A stretch of 34,165 nucleotides of DNA from Betaproteobacteria bacterium (GCA_016177575.1 JACOVA010000096.1:1-34165); one strand, 5' to 3'; shown: positions 8,107 through 15,883, counted from the first letter of the stretch. Notes: generated by a model from the letters alone, not told the origin. Translations and numbers: made by a program.

Positions 8107-9311
8107 CTACCTCGATACATGTACTCGCGCGTCCAGGGCAGCGGGTTGCGCGCGGGATCGGCGGACTTGACCGCGAGCACCTGGTGGATCGTCACCCAGT
8201 TGCGCTCGAAGGCGTGCGCGCAGCCGGCCAGGTAGAGGCGCCAGATGCGGGTGCGCTTCTCGCCCGCGTGCGCGCGCGCCGCCTGCAGGTTCGCCTCCAG
8301 CCGCTGCGACCAGCAGGCAAGCGTCCTGGCGTAATGAAGGCGCAGCGTTTCCACGTCCATCACCTCCAGCCCGGCCGCGGCGCTCTCGCGCACGACCAAC
8401 GAGAGGTGCGGGATTTCGCCGTGGGGGAAGACATATTTCTCGACGAATTCGCCTGCGCCCAGGCCGACCTCGCGGCTCTCGGCGTCGGCCGCCGTGATGC
8501 CGTGGTTGATCGCGATACCGCCGTCGGCGAGCAGCCTGTGGATGGCGCCGAAATAGACCGGCAGATTCTTCAGCCCCACGTGCTCGAACATGCCGACCGA
8601 GGCGATCTTGTCGAAAACGCCTTCGCCGGCGACGTCCCGGTAGTCCTGCAGCAGCACCTGGCAGCGATCCTGCAGGCCGGCGGCGCGGATGCGCTCGTTG
8701 GCGAGCGCGTGCTGGTTGTGCGAGAGGGTGATGCCGGTGGCGGTGGCGCCGAACTTCTCCGCCGCGTGCATCGCCAGCGCGCCCCAGCCGCAGCCGATGT
8801 CGAGAAAGCGCTCGCCGGGCTGCAGGCGCAGCTTGCGGCAGATATGGTCGAGCTTCTGCGCCTGCGCCTGCTCCAGCTCCTCGCCGCCCGACCTGAAATA
8901 GCCGCACGAATAGACCATGCGGCGGTCGAGCCACAGGGCGTAGAAGTCGTTCGAGACGTCGTAGTGGTAGTGGATCGCCTCGGCATCGGCCTTCTTCGTA
9001 TGCAGCCCGAGACGCGGCAGCCGGCCCTTGGCGGCCCGGCCCAGGCTGCGCGTCAGCGCTTCGGCAGCGCGCAGCGCCTCGTCGATCGGGCCCTCGAGAT
9101 CGAAGTCGCCCTCGACGTAGGCCTCGCCGAGTGCGGCCAGGTCGGGCTTGGCGAAGCGCCGCAGCGCCCCGGCGCCGGCGACGCGCAGCGTGACGCGCGG
9201 GCGGCCGCCCAGCTCGAAGCGCTTGCCGTTCCAGAGCTCGATCGCGAGCGGCACCTCGCCGTGCGCCTTCAGCTCGGCGAGCTTCTTCTCGATGCGCGAC
9301 TCGAGAATCAT
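8103..9311 (-). CDS. cfa: Cyclopropane-fatty-acyl-phospholipid synthase
   Basis: A 402-residue cytosolic, membrane-associated enzyme that adds a methylene from SAM across double bonds of phospholipid acyl chains. FLDIGCGWGALAMHA is the SAM site. The residues known from E. coli Cfa to hold the bicarbonate ion are recognisable: Cys in VYSCGYF, Glu in GMFEHVG, His and Ile in INHGIT, and Tyr in LHYART. The length is close to the usual 380-400. It is the last gene of the minus-strand run and starts 10 nt after the glutathione reductase stop. Cyclopropanation protects membranes in stationary phase and under acid or oxidative stress, which suits the neighbour. Confidence 0.93.
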   Translation of the reverse strand: MILESRIEKKLAELKAHGEVPLAIELWNGKRFELGGRPRVTLRVAGAGALRRFAKPDLAALGEAYVEGDFDLEGPIDEALRAAEALTRSLGRAAKGRLPRLGLHTKKADAEAIHYHYDVSNDFYALWLDRRMVYSCGYFRSGGEELEQAQAQKLDHICRKLRLQPGERFLDIGCGWGALAMHAAEKFGATATGITLSHNQHALANERIRAAGLQDRCQVLLQDYRDVAGEGVFDKIASVGMFEHVGLKNLPVYFGAIHRLLADGGIAINHGITAADAESREVGLGAGEFVEKYVFPHGEIPHLSLVVRESAAAGLEVMDVETLRLHYARTLACWSQRLEANLQAARAHAGEKRTRIWRLYLAGCAHAFERNWVTIHQVLAVKSADPARNPLPWTREYMYRGS

Positions 9312-9321
9312 GGCTGCAATC

Positions 9322-10662
9322 CTACGCCGACTTTTCCCTCAGGGTGACGAATTCCTCTGCTGCGGTGGGGTGGATCCCGACCGTGGCGTCGAGCTGCGCC
9401 TTGGTGGCGCCGAGCTTCACCGCGACCGCGAGTCCCTGGATGATCTCGCCCGCGTCGGGGCCGATCATGTGGGCGCCCAGCACGCGCTGGCTGCGCGCGT
9501 CGACCACGAGCTTCATGAAGATCTTCTCCGTGCTCACGGTCAGGCTGTGCTTGAGGGAGGTGAAGGCGCTCTTGTAGATGTCCACCGCGCCGACGCGCTC
9601 GCGCGCCTTCTCCTCGGACAGCCCCACGCTGGCAAGGTTCGGGTTGGCGAACACCGCGGTGGGGACGTTTTCGTGGTCGACCGGGGTCGGCGCGCCACCG
9701 AACAGCGTGCGGGCGAGCGCCATCCCCTCGGCGGTCGCGACCGGCGTGAGGTTGAGGCGGTTGGTCGCGTCGCCGATGGCGTGGATCGAGTCCACCGAGC
9801 TCTTCGAGTAGCGGTCGACCAGCACCGCGCCGTCGGCGCCGAGCTTAACGCCCGCCGCCTCCAGCCCCAGGCCCGCGGTGTTGGGCTTGCGTCCGGTGGC
9901 GAACATGACCAGGTCGAAGCCGCCATGGCTGCCGTCCTCGAAGCTGACCTGCAGACCCTGCTCGATCTTCGCCGGGTTGGTCTTGAGGTGGATCAATATC
10001 CCCTTCTTTGCCAGCTCGTCGGCCAGGCGCTCGCCGAGCTCGGCGTCGAAGCCGCGCAGCAGGCGTGCGCCGCGGTAGGCGAGCGTCGTCTGCACGCCCA
10101 GGCCGTGGAAGATCGAGGCGAACTCGACCGCGATGTAGCCGCCGCCGACGACGAGCGCGCGCCGGGGCAGCCGCTCGAGATGGAACGCCTCGTTCGAGGT
10201 GATCGCGAGCTCGCTGCCGGGGATCGCGGGCTTGTGCGGCCAGGAGCCGGTGGCGACGAGGATATGCTTTGCGGTGAAGGTTTTGTTTTCAAAGCTTACG
10301 GTGTGAGGGTCGAGAACAGAAGCACGATCCCGAAATATCGAAACCCCTGCATTCGTCAGCAAGCGCTCGTAGACGCCGTTCAGGCGCGCGATTTCACGAT
10401 CCTTGTTCGCGACCAGCTTGCGCCAGTCGAAGGCCGGCTCGGCGATGCTCCAGCCGTAGTCGGCGGCGTCCCTCAGGTCGTCGCGGATATGCGCGGCGTA
10501 GGAGAAAAGCTTCTTCGGGATGCAGCCGACGTTGACGCAGGTGCCGCCGAAGCGGCCGGATTCCGCGATCGCGACGCGCGCGCCCAGCGTCGCCGCGACG
10601 CGGCTCGCCCGCACGCCGCCCGAACCACCGCCTATCGTGAAAAGATCGAAATCGGACTTCAG
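9322..10662 (-). CDS. gor: Glutathione-disulfide reductase
   Basis: A 446-residue FAD/NADPH disulfide reductase that recycles GSSG to GSH. LFTIGGGSGGVRASR is the N-terminal FAD loop, GGTCVNVGCIPKKLF holds the redox cysteine pair, VVGGGYIAVEFASIF is the NADPH loop, HAIGDATN binds FAD, and GIHPTAAEE has the catalytic His-Glu. The first in-frame ATG (10614) would delete the FAD loop. Upstream the frame has no ATG, GTG or TTG before a stop, only CTG at 10662-10660, giving the expected start (L/M)KSDFDLF. I therefore propose a CTG start 4 nt after the stop of the 86-aa gene. A recent ATG-to-CTG change or a base error is the alternative. Confidence 0.9.
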   Translation of the reverse strand: MKSDFDLFTIGGGSGGVRASRVAATLGARVAIAESGRFGGTCVNVGCIPKKLFSYAAHIRDDLRDAADYGWSIAEPAFDWRKLVANKDREIARLNGVYERLLTNAGVSIFRDRASVLDPHTVSFENKTFTAKHILVATGSWPHKPAIPGSELAITSNEAFHLERLPRRALVVGGGYIAVEFASIFHGLGVQTTLAYRGARLLRGFDAELGERLADELAKKGILIHLKTNPAKIEQGLQVSFEDGSHGGFDLVMFATGRKPNTAGLGLEAAGVKLGADGAVLVDRYSKSSVDSIHAIGDATNRLNLTPVATAEGMALARTLFGGAPTPVDHENVPTAVFANPNLASVGLSEEKARERVGAVDIYKSAFTSLKHSLTVSTEKIFMKLVVDARSQRVLGAHMIGPDAGEIIQGLAVAVKLGATKAQLDATVGIHPTAAEEFVTLREKSA

Positions 10663-10666
10663 GGCG

Positions 10667-10927
10667 CTACTTGAGATTCTTCAGGTTCATCTCCACCAGG
10701 TCGAGCAGCGACGCGATCGCGCCGTGCCCCTTGCCGGCGAGCCACTTCTGCGCATTGGCGACGCGCTGCTCGATCTGCGCGCGCGGCATGCCCTCGACGC
10801 CGATGAACATCTTCGCCAGCTCGGTCAATCCGGCCGCGGCCGCGGCGGCGCCTGCCTCATGGAGCTTCGCCTCGATCGCCGGGCGGTCGAGGTTGGTCAC
10901 CAGCTTCATGGTTTTGTCGTCGCTCAT
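10667..10927 (-). CDS. Hypothetical 86-aa protein, not recognised
   Basis: A small, mostly helical protein with an Ala-rich stretch near residues 25-33 (EAGAAAAAAGLTEL). It has no signal peptide, membrane segment or cysteine. I do not recognise a family. It is probably real because a strong ribosome site (AAAGGAG, 6 nt spacing) precedes the ATG, the ATG overlaps the stop of the NUDIX-MBL gene (ATGA), and the next gene begins 4 nt after its stop. That places it inside a coupled operon directly upstream of glutathione reductase. Confidence 0.75.
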   Translation of the reverse strand: MSDDKTMKLVTNLDRPAIEAKLHEAGAAAAAAGLTELAKMFIGVEGMPRAQIEQRVANAQKWLAGKGHGAIASLLDLVEMNLKNLK

Positions 10928-12615
10928 CGCGGGCTCCTTTCGCGGCTAAGTATATAGCGTCCGGATGAGTGCTGCGCGCGGCCCTCGGCGACCAGCTTCT
11001 CCAGGTGCGCGAGCAGCGAGCGCGCCGCGACCGGATGCAGCCGCGCGGGAACGTCGCTGTAGACCTCGGGCACCAGCTCCTCGAGCGAGGCCTCGCCGCG
11101 GCGCGCCAGCGCGTTCGCGACCTTTGCCTCGCGCGCCAGGCGGTGCGCGACCAGCCGCTTGACCTCCCTGTGCGGCGTGCCGATCAGGTAGCCGTGCCCC
11201 GGCGCGATGATCGCGATGTCCTCGCCGAGCAGGCGTGCGAGCGAATCGAGGTAGGCGCGCATGTCGCCGTCGGGCGGATTGATCACCACGGTCGAACCCT
11301 GCATCACGTGATCGCCCGTGAACAGCATCCGCGTCTGCTCCAGCATGTAGCAAAGGTGGTTCGAGGCGTGCCCGGGCGTGTGGATGGCGCGCAGATCGAA
11401 GCCGTCGAGGGCGAGCCGCTCGCCGTCGGCGAGCACGCGCTCGGGCGCGAAGCTGTGGTCCTGATTGCCGTGCGCGGGCCGCGGCCGGCCGAGCACCGCG
11501 GCGCCGGTCGCCGCCTTCAGCAGCGCCGCCGCGGGCGAATGATCGACGTGCGTGTGCGTGGCGAGGATCCAGCGTATGCGCCCGCCGCCGGCGGCGACGA
11601 TTGCCTCGAGGTGCGAATCGATCGCCGGTCCCGGATCGATCACGGCCAGCTCGCCGCCGTCCTCGATGCGTCCGACCAGATAGGTGTTGGTGCCCGGCCC
11701 GGTCATCGCCCCGGGGTTGGGCGCGGTAATGCGCACGACGTAGCGATCGAGCCGCTTCGGCACGCCGGCCTGGATCACGAAGCAGGTGTCGCCCTTCTCC
11801 TCGGGATCGCTCCAGTGGATCTCGAAGTAGGGCGGATCGGCGCGGCGGAACAGCCGCTGCGAGCCCTCGTGGTCGAGCGCCCAGCACGCCGCGTTGACCT
11901 CGATGTCGCCCAGGCCGAGGGCGTGCTCGAGCACGGCGCGCGGAGTGGCGAACGCCGCCAGGTCGGCGAGCGTGCTGCGGGTCGGGTAGATCAGCTCGAG
12001 CTCGCGCCGCCGGTCCCGCTCGAGCGCTTCGCGCGGGCTCACCCAGACGCTGTGCACGGTCTCGGAGCGGTCGTGCACGCCGCCCTGCCCGCGCGGCGCG
12101 CAGGCGACGAAGAAGCGCGTGCTGAAGCGCCGCGACCGGCCCGGCGCGGTGATCCAGTGGCTGTAGTAGGCGATTTCATGCGCCGGCACGTACAGGTTCT
12201 CGCGCTCCAGCAGCTCGCTGAACAGGAGCGCTCCGGCGTTGAGGGGCGCGCGCAGGTGCTCGAGCGCGGCCGCGCGCTCCGGCGCCACCTCCCGGCCGGC
12301 GGCGTCCACCGCGAGCAGGATTCCCGATTCCTCGAAGCACTCGCGCGCTGCCGCCACCCAGTAGGCGAGCCCGCCCGCAGCGAGGCCCAGGCGCGCGCTC
12401 GCCGGCGCCTCGCCGAGGCCGAGCACACGGCGCGCGGCGCGCTCGCTCGCGTCGTCCTCGTCGAGCGCGCCGCCGGGAAAGACGTAGGCGCCGGGCAGGA
12501 ACGCGGCCCTGCGCGTGCGCTGGAGCATGAACACCTCCGGCGTGGCCGGCTCGCCAGCCGGCGACTGCCGCAGCAGCAGCAGCGTCGCGGCCGGGCGCGG
12601 CTGCTCTTTTGCCAT
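10924..12615 (-). CDS. NUDIX hydrolase - MBL-fold (LACTB2-like) fusion
   Basis: A 563-residue two-domain protein. Residues 1 to about 260 are a NUDIX domain: FLPGAYVFPGGALDEDD starts the box and RECFEESGIL completes it, but about 28 extra residues lie between these halves. NUDT19-like CoA diphosphatases have such an insert. From about residue 285 an MBL hydrolase follows, with THTHVDH, HTPGHASNH, FTGDHV and APGHGYLIG giving a complete two-metal site, then a winged-helix-like tail as in LACTB2. Possible roles are acyl-CoA/CoA turnover (NUDIX) and thioester or RNA hydrolysis (MBL). The ATG at 12615 is 2 nt after the SDR stop. A longer open frame upstream is a shadow of the SDR gene. Confidence 0.9.
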   Translation of the reverse strand: MAKEQPRPAATLLLLRQSPAGEPATPEVFMLQRTRRAAFLPGAYVFPGGALDEDDASERAARRVLGLGEAPASARLGLAAGGLAYWVAAARECFEESGILLAVDAAGREVAPERAAALEHLRAPLNAGALLFSELLERENLYVPAHEIAYYSHWITAPGRSRRFSTRFFVACAPRGQGGVHDRSETVHSVWVSPREALERDRRRELELIYPTRSTLADLAAFATPRAVLEHALGLGDIEVNAACWALDHEGSQRLFRRADPPYFEIHWSDPEEKGDTCFVIQAGVPKRLDRYVVRITAPNPGAMTGPGTNTYLVGRIEDGGELAVIDPGPAIDSHLEAIVAAGGGRIRWILATHTHVDHSPAAALLKAATGAAVLGRPRPAHGNQDHSFAPERVLADGERLALDGFDLRAIHTPGHASNHLCYMLEQTRMLFTGDHVMQGSTVVINPPDGDMRAYLDSLARLLGEDIAIIAPGHGYLIGTPHREVKRLVAHRLAREAKVANALARRGEASLEELVPEVYSDVPARLHPVAARSLLAHLEKLVAEGRAQHSSGRYILSRERSPR

Positions 12616-12617
12616 GC

Positions 12618-13493
12618 TCACGCGCTGCGCCCGGCGCGGTCTTTCTCGTTCTGCGCCTTGACCTTGGCGCGCATGCGCTCCCAGTCGGCCTCCGAGAGCC
12701 GGTCGAGCTCGGTGAACGAGGCGCCGCTGGCGAGGTGGCCGGCGCCGTCGAGCGCGATGGTCTCGCCGGAAAGCCACTCGCAGCCGTCGGCCATGAGGAA
12801 GGTGGCGAGGTTCTGCAGCTCGGGCATGCGGCCGACACGGCGCATGGGGTTCAGCTTGCTTGAATCCGAAAAATCCCCTTCCGGGCGCAGCCGCTTGCTC
12901 GCCCCCTCCGTGGGAAACGGTCCCGGCGCGATCGCGTTCAGGCGGATGCCGTGGCGTCCCCACTCGACCGCGAGCGACTTGGTCATGATGTGCAGCCCCG
13001 CCTTCGACATGGCAGAAGGAACGACATAGGGCGATCCGGTCCAGACCCAGGTCACCAGGATCGAGACCACCGAGCCCTGGTGGCCGCCCGCGATCCAGCG
13101 CCGGCCCACCGCGTGCGTGACGTAGAAAGTGCCGTGGAAGACGATGTTGGCGATCGCGTTGAAGCCGTTCGGCGTCAGGTCCTTGGTCGGGCTGATGAAA
13201 TTTCCGGCGGCATTGTTGACCAGGCCGCTGAGCGGGCCGGCCTCGTCCCAGATGCGCTGCACCATCGCATCCACCGCCTGCGCGTCGCGGATATCGACCG
13301 CATGGGTGTTGACCGACCCTCCGTATTTCGAAGCAAGTTCCTTGGCACAAGACTCCAAAACAGCGCCTCGCCGCCCGGCGAGCCACAGCTCGGCGCCGAG
13401 TTGCAGGTACCGGGTCGCGATCTCCTTGCCCAGGCCGGTGCCGCCGCCGGTGATGAGAATGCGCTTGCCCCTGAGCAGGCCGTCCTTGAACAT
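12618..13493 (-). CDS. SDR oxidoreductase, 2,4-dienoyl-CoA reductase-like
   Basis: A 291-residue short-chain dehydrogenase. ILITGGGTGLGKEIA is the cofactor loop and LVNNAAGNFISP the NNAG motif. VVPSAMSKAGLHIMTKSLAV and IAPGPFPTEGA match the peroxisomal/mitochondrial 2,4-dienoyl-CoA reductase group, which reduces dienoyl-CoA with NADPH during breakdown of unsaturated fatty acids. The C-terminal DGAGHLASG and the Lys/Arg-rich end also fit. Lys164 is present. The tyrosine that pairs with this lysine in mammalian DECR (15 residues before it) is replaced by Trp149, so catalysis may differ. It is the first gene of the minus-strand run; its ribosome site lies inside a hairpin. Confidence 0.85.
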   Translation of the reverse strand: MFKDGLLRGKRILITGGGTGLGKEIATRYLQLGAELWLAGRRGAVLESCAKELASKYGGSVNTHAVDIRDAQAVDAMVQRIWDEAGPLSGLVNNAAGNFISPTKDLTPNGFNAIANIVFHGTFYVTHAVGRRWIAGGHQGSVVSILVTWVWTGSPYVVPSAMSKAGLHIMTKSLAVEWGRHGIRLNAIAPGPFPTEGASKRLRPEGDFSDSSKLNPMRRVGRMPELQNLATFLMADGCEWLSGETIALDGAGHLASGASFTELDRLSEADWERMRAKVKAQNEKDRAGRSA

Positions 13494-13518
13494 GGGCGCT
13501 CCGAAAGGAAGCGCCCAT
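13492..13518 (-). promoter_or_regulatory. Hairpin covering the SDR ribosome site and start
   Basis: On the minus strand ATGGGCGCTTCC pairs with GGAGCGCCCAT around a short loop, an 11-bp stem with one bulged base. The GGAG ribosome site and the first bases of the SDR start codon lie in the 3' arm. If this folds in the mRNA it would limit translation initiation. Read on the plus strand, the same stem is followed by TTTT, so it could instead act as a terminator for antisense transcription. Confidence 0.5.
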
Positions 13519-13544
13519 TTTAAGGGCAGCGGCTCAGCCGCGAA

Positions 13545-13772
13545 TCAGGCGAGCGAAACCGAGGCGTCGGCGAAGGCCTGCACCAGCGCGAGTCCGGGCT
13601 GCTGCAGCCGGAAGCAGTGGCCCGCCTGGAGCACCACGTCCTTGCGGCTGTTTTCCTCGGTGATCCAGACTGTGCCTGCGCGCGCGCAGATGGTGCTGCC
13701 CGCGCCGTCGCGCACCTTGAGGGTCTGGCCGCGCGCGAGCTGCAGCGCGCCGGAAGCGATCTCGATGTTCAT
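13545..13772 (-). CDS. DUF2917 domain protein
   Basis: A 75-residue protein matching the small DUF2917 family: LQLARGQTLKVRDGAG, then TICARAGTVWITEENS and DVVLQAGHCFRLQQPGLALV, a compact cupin-like beta pattern with a central W-[IV]-T segment. Function is unknown. AAGGAG lies 7 nt before the ATG. It is divergent from a LysR regulator, an arrangement that suggests the regulator controls it. A 14-codon upstream reading frame ends on its start codon. No cysteine-based metal site is obvious. Confidence 0.85.
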   Translation of the reverse strand: MNIEIASGALQLARGQTLKVRDGAGSTICARAGTVWITEENSRKDVVLQAGHCFRLQQPGLALVQAFADASVSLA

Positions 13773-13813
13773 GTCGGTCTCCTTGGTGTCGCTGAAACGG
13801 AGCAAGCAAGCAT
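13769..13813 (-). CDS. Possible 14-codon leader peptide upstream of the DUF2917 gene
   Basis: The frame ATG (13813) to TGA encodes MLACSVSATPRRPT. It has its own ribosome site AAGGAG 7 nt before the ATG, as good as that of the DUF2917 gene. Its TGA overlaps the DUF2917 ATG (ATGA). This would couple translation of the two. The frame is too short for sequence statistics, so it remains a candidate. Confidence 0.4.
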   Translation of the reverse strand: MLACSVSATPRRPT

Positions 13814-13835
13814 TGGGTTTCTCCTTGCGTTTGAC

Positions 13836-13850
13836 ATGCGTATCATGCAT
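13836..13850. promoter_or_regulatory. Candidate LysR-type operator (T-N11-A)
   Basis: ATGC and GCAT flank seven bases. The inner T and A are 11 bases apart, the classic LysR-type T-N11-A box. It lies between the divergent DUF2917 and LysR genes and overlaps TTGACA (13831-13836), a consensus -35 box on the plus strand. No good -10 is found at the expected spacing, so the promoter part is weak. Confidence 0.4.
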
Positions 13851-13892
13851 CCTTGTCGCCTGGGTCTCAAACGGGAAATTCTCAGGTCTGGC

Positions 13893-14843
13893 ATGCAAAA
13901 AGGTAATGTGAAATCCTCGGCCGCGCGGCCGCAGCCGCGCCTGCCGTCGCTCGACCTGCTGAAGGGCTTCGAGGCCGCGGCGCGGCTGCTGTCCTTCACG
14001 CGCGCGGGCGAGGAGCTGTTTCTCACGCAGTCGGCGGTGAGCCGCCAGATCCAGGAGCTGGAGGACCAGCTCGGCGTGCAGCTGTTCCAGCGCCGGCACC
14101 GCGCGCTCGCGCTCACCGAGGCGGGCCAGTCGCTCTATGCGGCCGCCGCGCAGGTGCTCGCGACCATGCGCTCGGCGACCGACCGGCTGCGCGCGCAAAC
14201 CGGCCGCAGGTCGCTCGCGGTCACGACCACGAACTCGTTCGCCGCGCTGTGGCTGATTCCGCGGCTCGCCGGCTTCACGCGCGCGCATCCCGCGGTGGAG
14301 GTGCGCATCGCGGCGGACGCGCGCGTGCAGGACCTGGAGCGCGACGGGCTGGACGTCGCGATCCGCCACGGCCCCGCCTCGCTCGCGGGCCCGAATGCGG
14401 TGCGCCTGTTCGGCGAGCGCGTATTCCCCGTGTGCAGCCCGAAGCTGCGCGACGACCCGCGCCGGCCGCTGCGCGAGCCGGAGGATCTGCGCCACCACGT
14501 GCTGCTGCAGTTCGACGATCCCGAGGGGCGCCATCCGTGGCTGCACTGGAAGAGCTGGCTCGAAGTGGTGCGACTGCCGGAGCTGCGGCCCGCGGGCAGC
14601 CTCGTGTTCTCCGGCTACGAGCAGATCGTCCCGGCGGCGATCGCCGGGCACGGCGTGGCGCTCGGGCGCACGGCGCTGGTGCGCGACGCGCTCGCCGCGG
14701 GCGAGCTGGTGGCGCCGTTCAAGCGCAGCGCCGACCCGGCGCGCGCCTACTTCGCGATCGTGTCGAAGAACGCCGGGGGCCGGCCCGAGGTGGCGGCGTT
14801 CGTCGCCTGGCTGCGCGAGGAGGCGACCCGGGAGCCGCGCTAG
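13893..14843 (+). CDS. LysR-family transcriptional regulator
   Basis: A 316-residue GcvA-like regulator. The winged helix-turn-helix is at about residues 24-80: LKGFEAAARLLSFTRAGEEL, then LTQSAVSRQIQELEDQLG. The effector-binding domain begins near 107 (RSLAVTTTNSFAALWLIPRL) and ends with GYEQIVPAAIAGHGVALGR. The frame is open far upstream. ATG 13893 and GTG 13908 (AAGG 4 nt before it) are the best starts, because earlier ATGs at 13836 and 13845 lie in the presumed operator. Likely targets are the divergent DUF2917 gene and itself. Its TAG is shared with the convergent oxidoreductase stop (CTAG). Confidence 0.9.
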   Translation: MQKGNVKSSAARPQPRLPSLDLLKGFEAAARLLSFTRAGEELFLTQSAVSRQIQELEDQLGVQLFQRRHRALALTEAGQSLYAAAAQVLATMRSATDRLRAQTGRRSLAVTTTNSFAALWLIPRLAGFTRAHPAVEVRIAADARVQDLERDGLDVAIRHGPASLAGPNAVRLFGERVFPVCSPKLRDDPRRPLREPEDLRHHVLLQFDDPEGRHPWLHWKSWLEVVRLPELRPAGSLVFSGYEQIVPAAIAGHGVALGRTALVRDALAAGELVAPFKRSADPARAYFAIVSKNAGGRPEVAAFVAWLREEATREPR

Positions 14844-15838
14844 AGCGTGAGCACGAGCTTGCCGATGTGCTGCGAGGATTCCATCAGCGCGTGCGCCGCG
14901 CGCGCCTCGGCGAGCGGGAAGCTCCTGTGGATCACCGGCCGGATCCTGCCGGCCTCGATCAGCGGCCAGACGCGCTCCTGCAGGCGGCGCGCGATCGCGG
15001 CCTTGAACTCGACCGGGCGCGGCCGCAGCGTCGAGCCGGTCAGCGTCAGGCGCCGGCGCATCAGCTCGTTGATGTCGAGCTCGGTCTTCGGGCCGCGCAG
15101 GAAGGCGATGAAAACCAGCCGCCCCTCGTCGGCGAGGCACTTGAGCTCCCTCGGCGCGTAATCTCCGCCCACCATATCGAGGATCACGTCGACGCCCTTG
15201 CCACCGGTCGCCGAGCGGATTTCGGCGGCGAAGTCCTGCGTCCGGTAGTTGATCGCCCGCTCGGCGCCCAGGCGCAGGCAGGCCGCGCATTTCTCGTCGC
15301 TGCCCGCGGTGGCAAAGACTCGGTTGCCCATCGCCGCCGCCATCTGGATCGCCGTGACGCCGATTCCGGAGGAGCCGCCCTGGACCAGCAGCGATTCGCC
15401 GGGCTTGAGCCCCGCGCGGTCGTAGACGTTCGACCAGACGGTGAAAAACGTTTCCGGCAGCGACGCGGCCTCGACCGGCGAGAGGCCTTGCGGCACCGGC
15501 AGCGCCTGCGCCGCGGGCGCAGCGCAGTACTCGGCGTAGCCGCCGCCGCTCACCAGCGCGCACACCCGATCTCCGACTTTCCACTTCGTGACCTCGGCGC
15601 CGCAGGCCGCCACTTCGCCCGCGATCTCCAGGCCCGGGAGGTCGGATGCGCCCGGCGGCACCGGGTAGCTGCCCATGCGCTGCAGCACGTCGGGACGGTT
15701 CACTCCCGCGGCGGCCACTTTCACCAGGATTTCGCCCGGCTTCGGCGCCGGCAGCGGCCGCTCGGCCGGCGTGAGCACTTCCGGACCACCGGGCCTGGCG
15801 ATCTCGATGCAGCGCATTTTCGTGGGCAGATCGGACAT
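14840..15838 (-). CDS. NAD(P)H-quinone oxidoreductase, zeta-crystallin/PIG3 type
   Basis: A 332-residue zinc-free medium-chain reductase. MRCIEIARPGGPEVLTPAER is the usual N-terminus after a short MSDLPTK leader. KVAAAGVNRPDVLQRMGSYP and LPGLEIAGEV follow, and LLVQGGSSGIGVTAIQMAAA is the NADPH loop. C-terminal HRSFPLAEARAAHALMES completes the match. The family reduces quinones or alpha,beta-unsaturated carbonyls. I start at 15838, since the longer frame upstream would overlap the divergent diguanylate cyclase. TACACT (15850-15855, minus strand) is a weak -10 just before it. Confidence 0.88.
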   Translation of the reverse strand: MSDLPTKMRCIEIARPGGPEVLTPAERPLPAPKPGEILVKVAAAGVNRPDVLQRMGSYPVPPGASDLPGLEIAGEVAACGAEVTKWKVGDRVCALVSGGGYAEYCAAPAAQALPVPQGLSPVEAASLPETFFTVWSNVYDRAGLKPGESLLVQGGSSGIGVTAIQMAAAMGNRVFATAGSDEKCAACLRLGAERAINYRTQDFAAEIRSATGGKGVDVILDMVGGDYAPRELKCLADEGRLVFIAFLRGPKTELDINELMRRRLTLTGSTLRPRPVEFKAAIARRLQERVWPLIEAGRIRPVIHRSFPLAEARAAHALMESSQHIGKLVLTL

Positions 15839-15883
15839 CGGGATATGCGAGTGTAAACGGCGCCGCATCATAGCAAAGCGGCG

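Noticed and set aside
10969-13029. 686-aa open frame on the plus strand
   Set aside because: Low-complexity Arg/Ala/Gly-rich translation opposite the NUDIX-MBL and SDR genes, which have full motifs.
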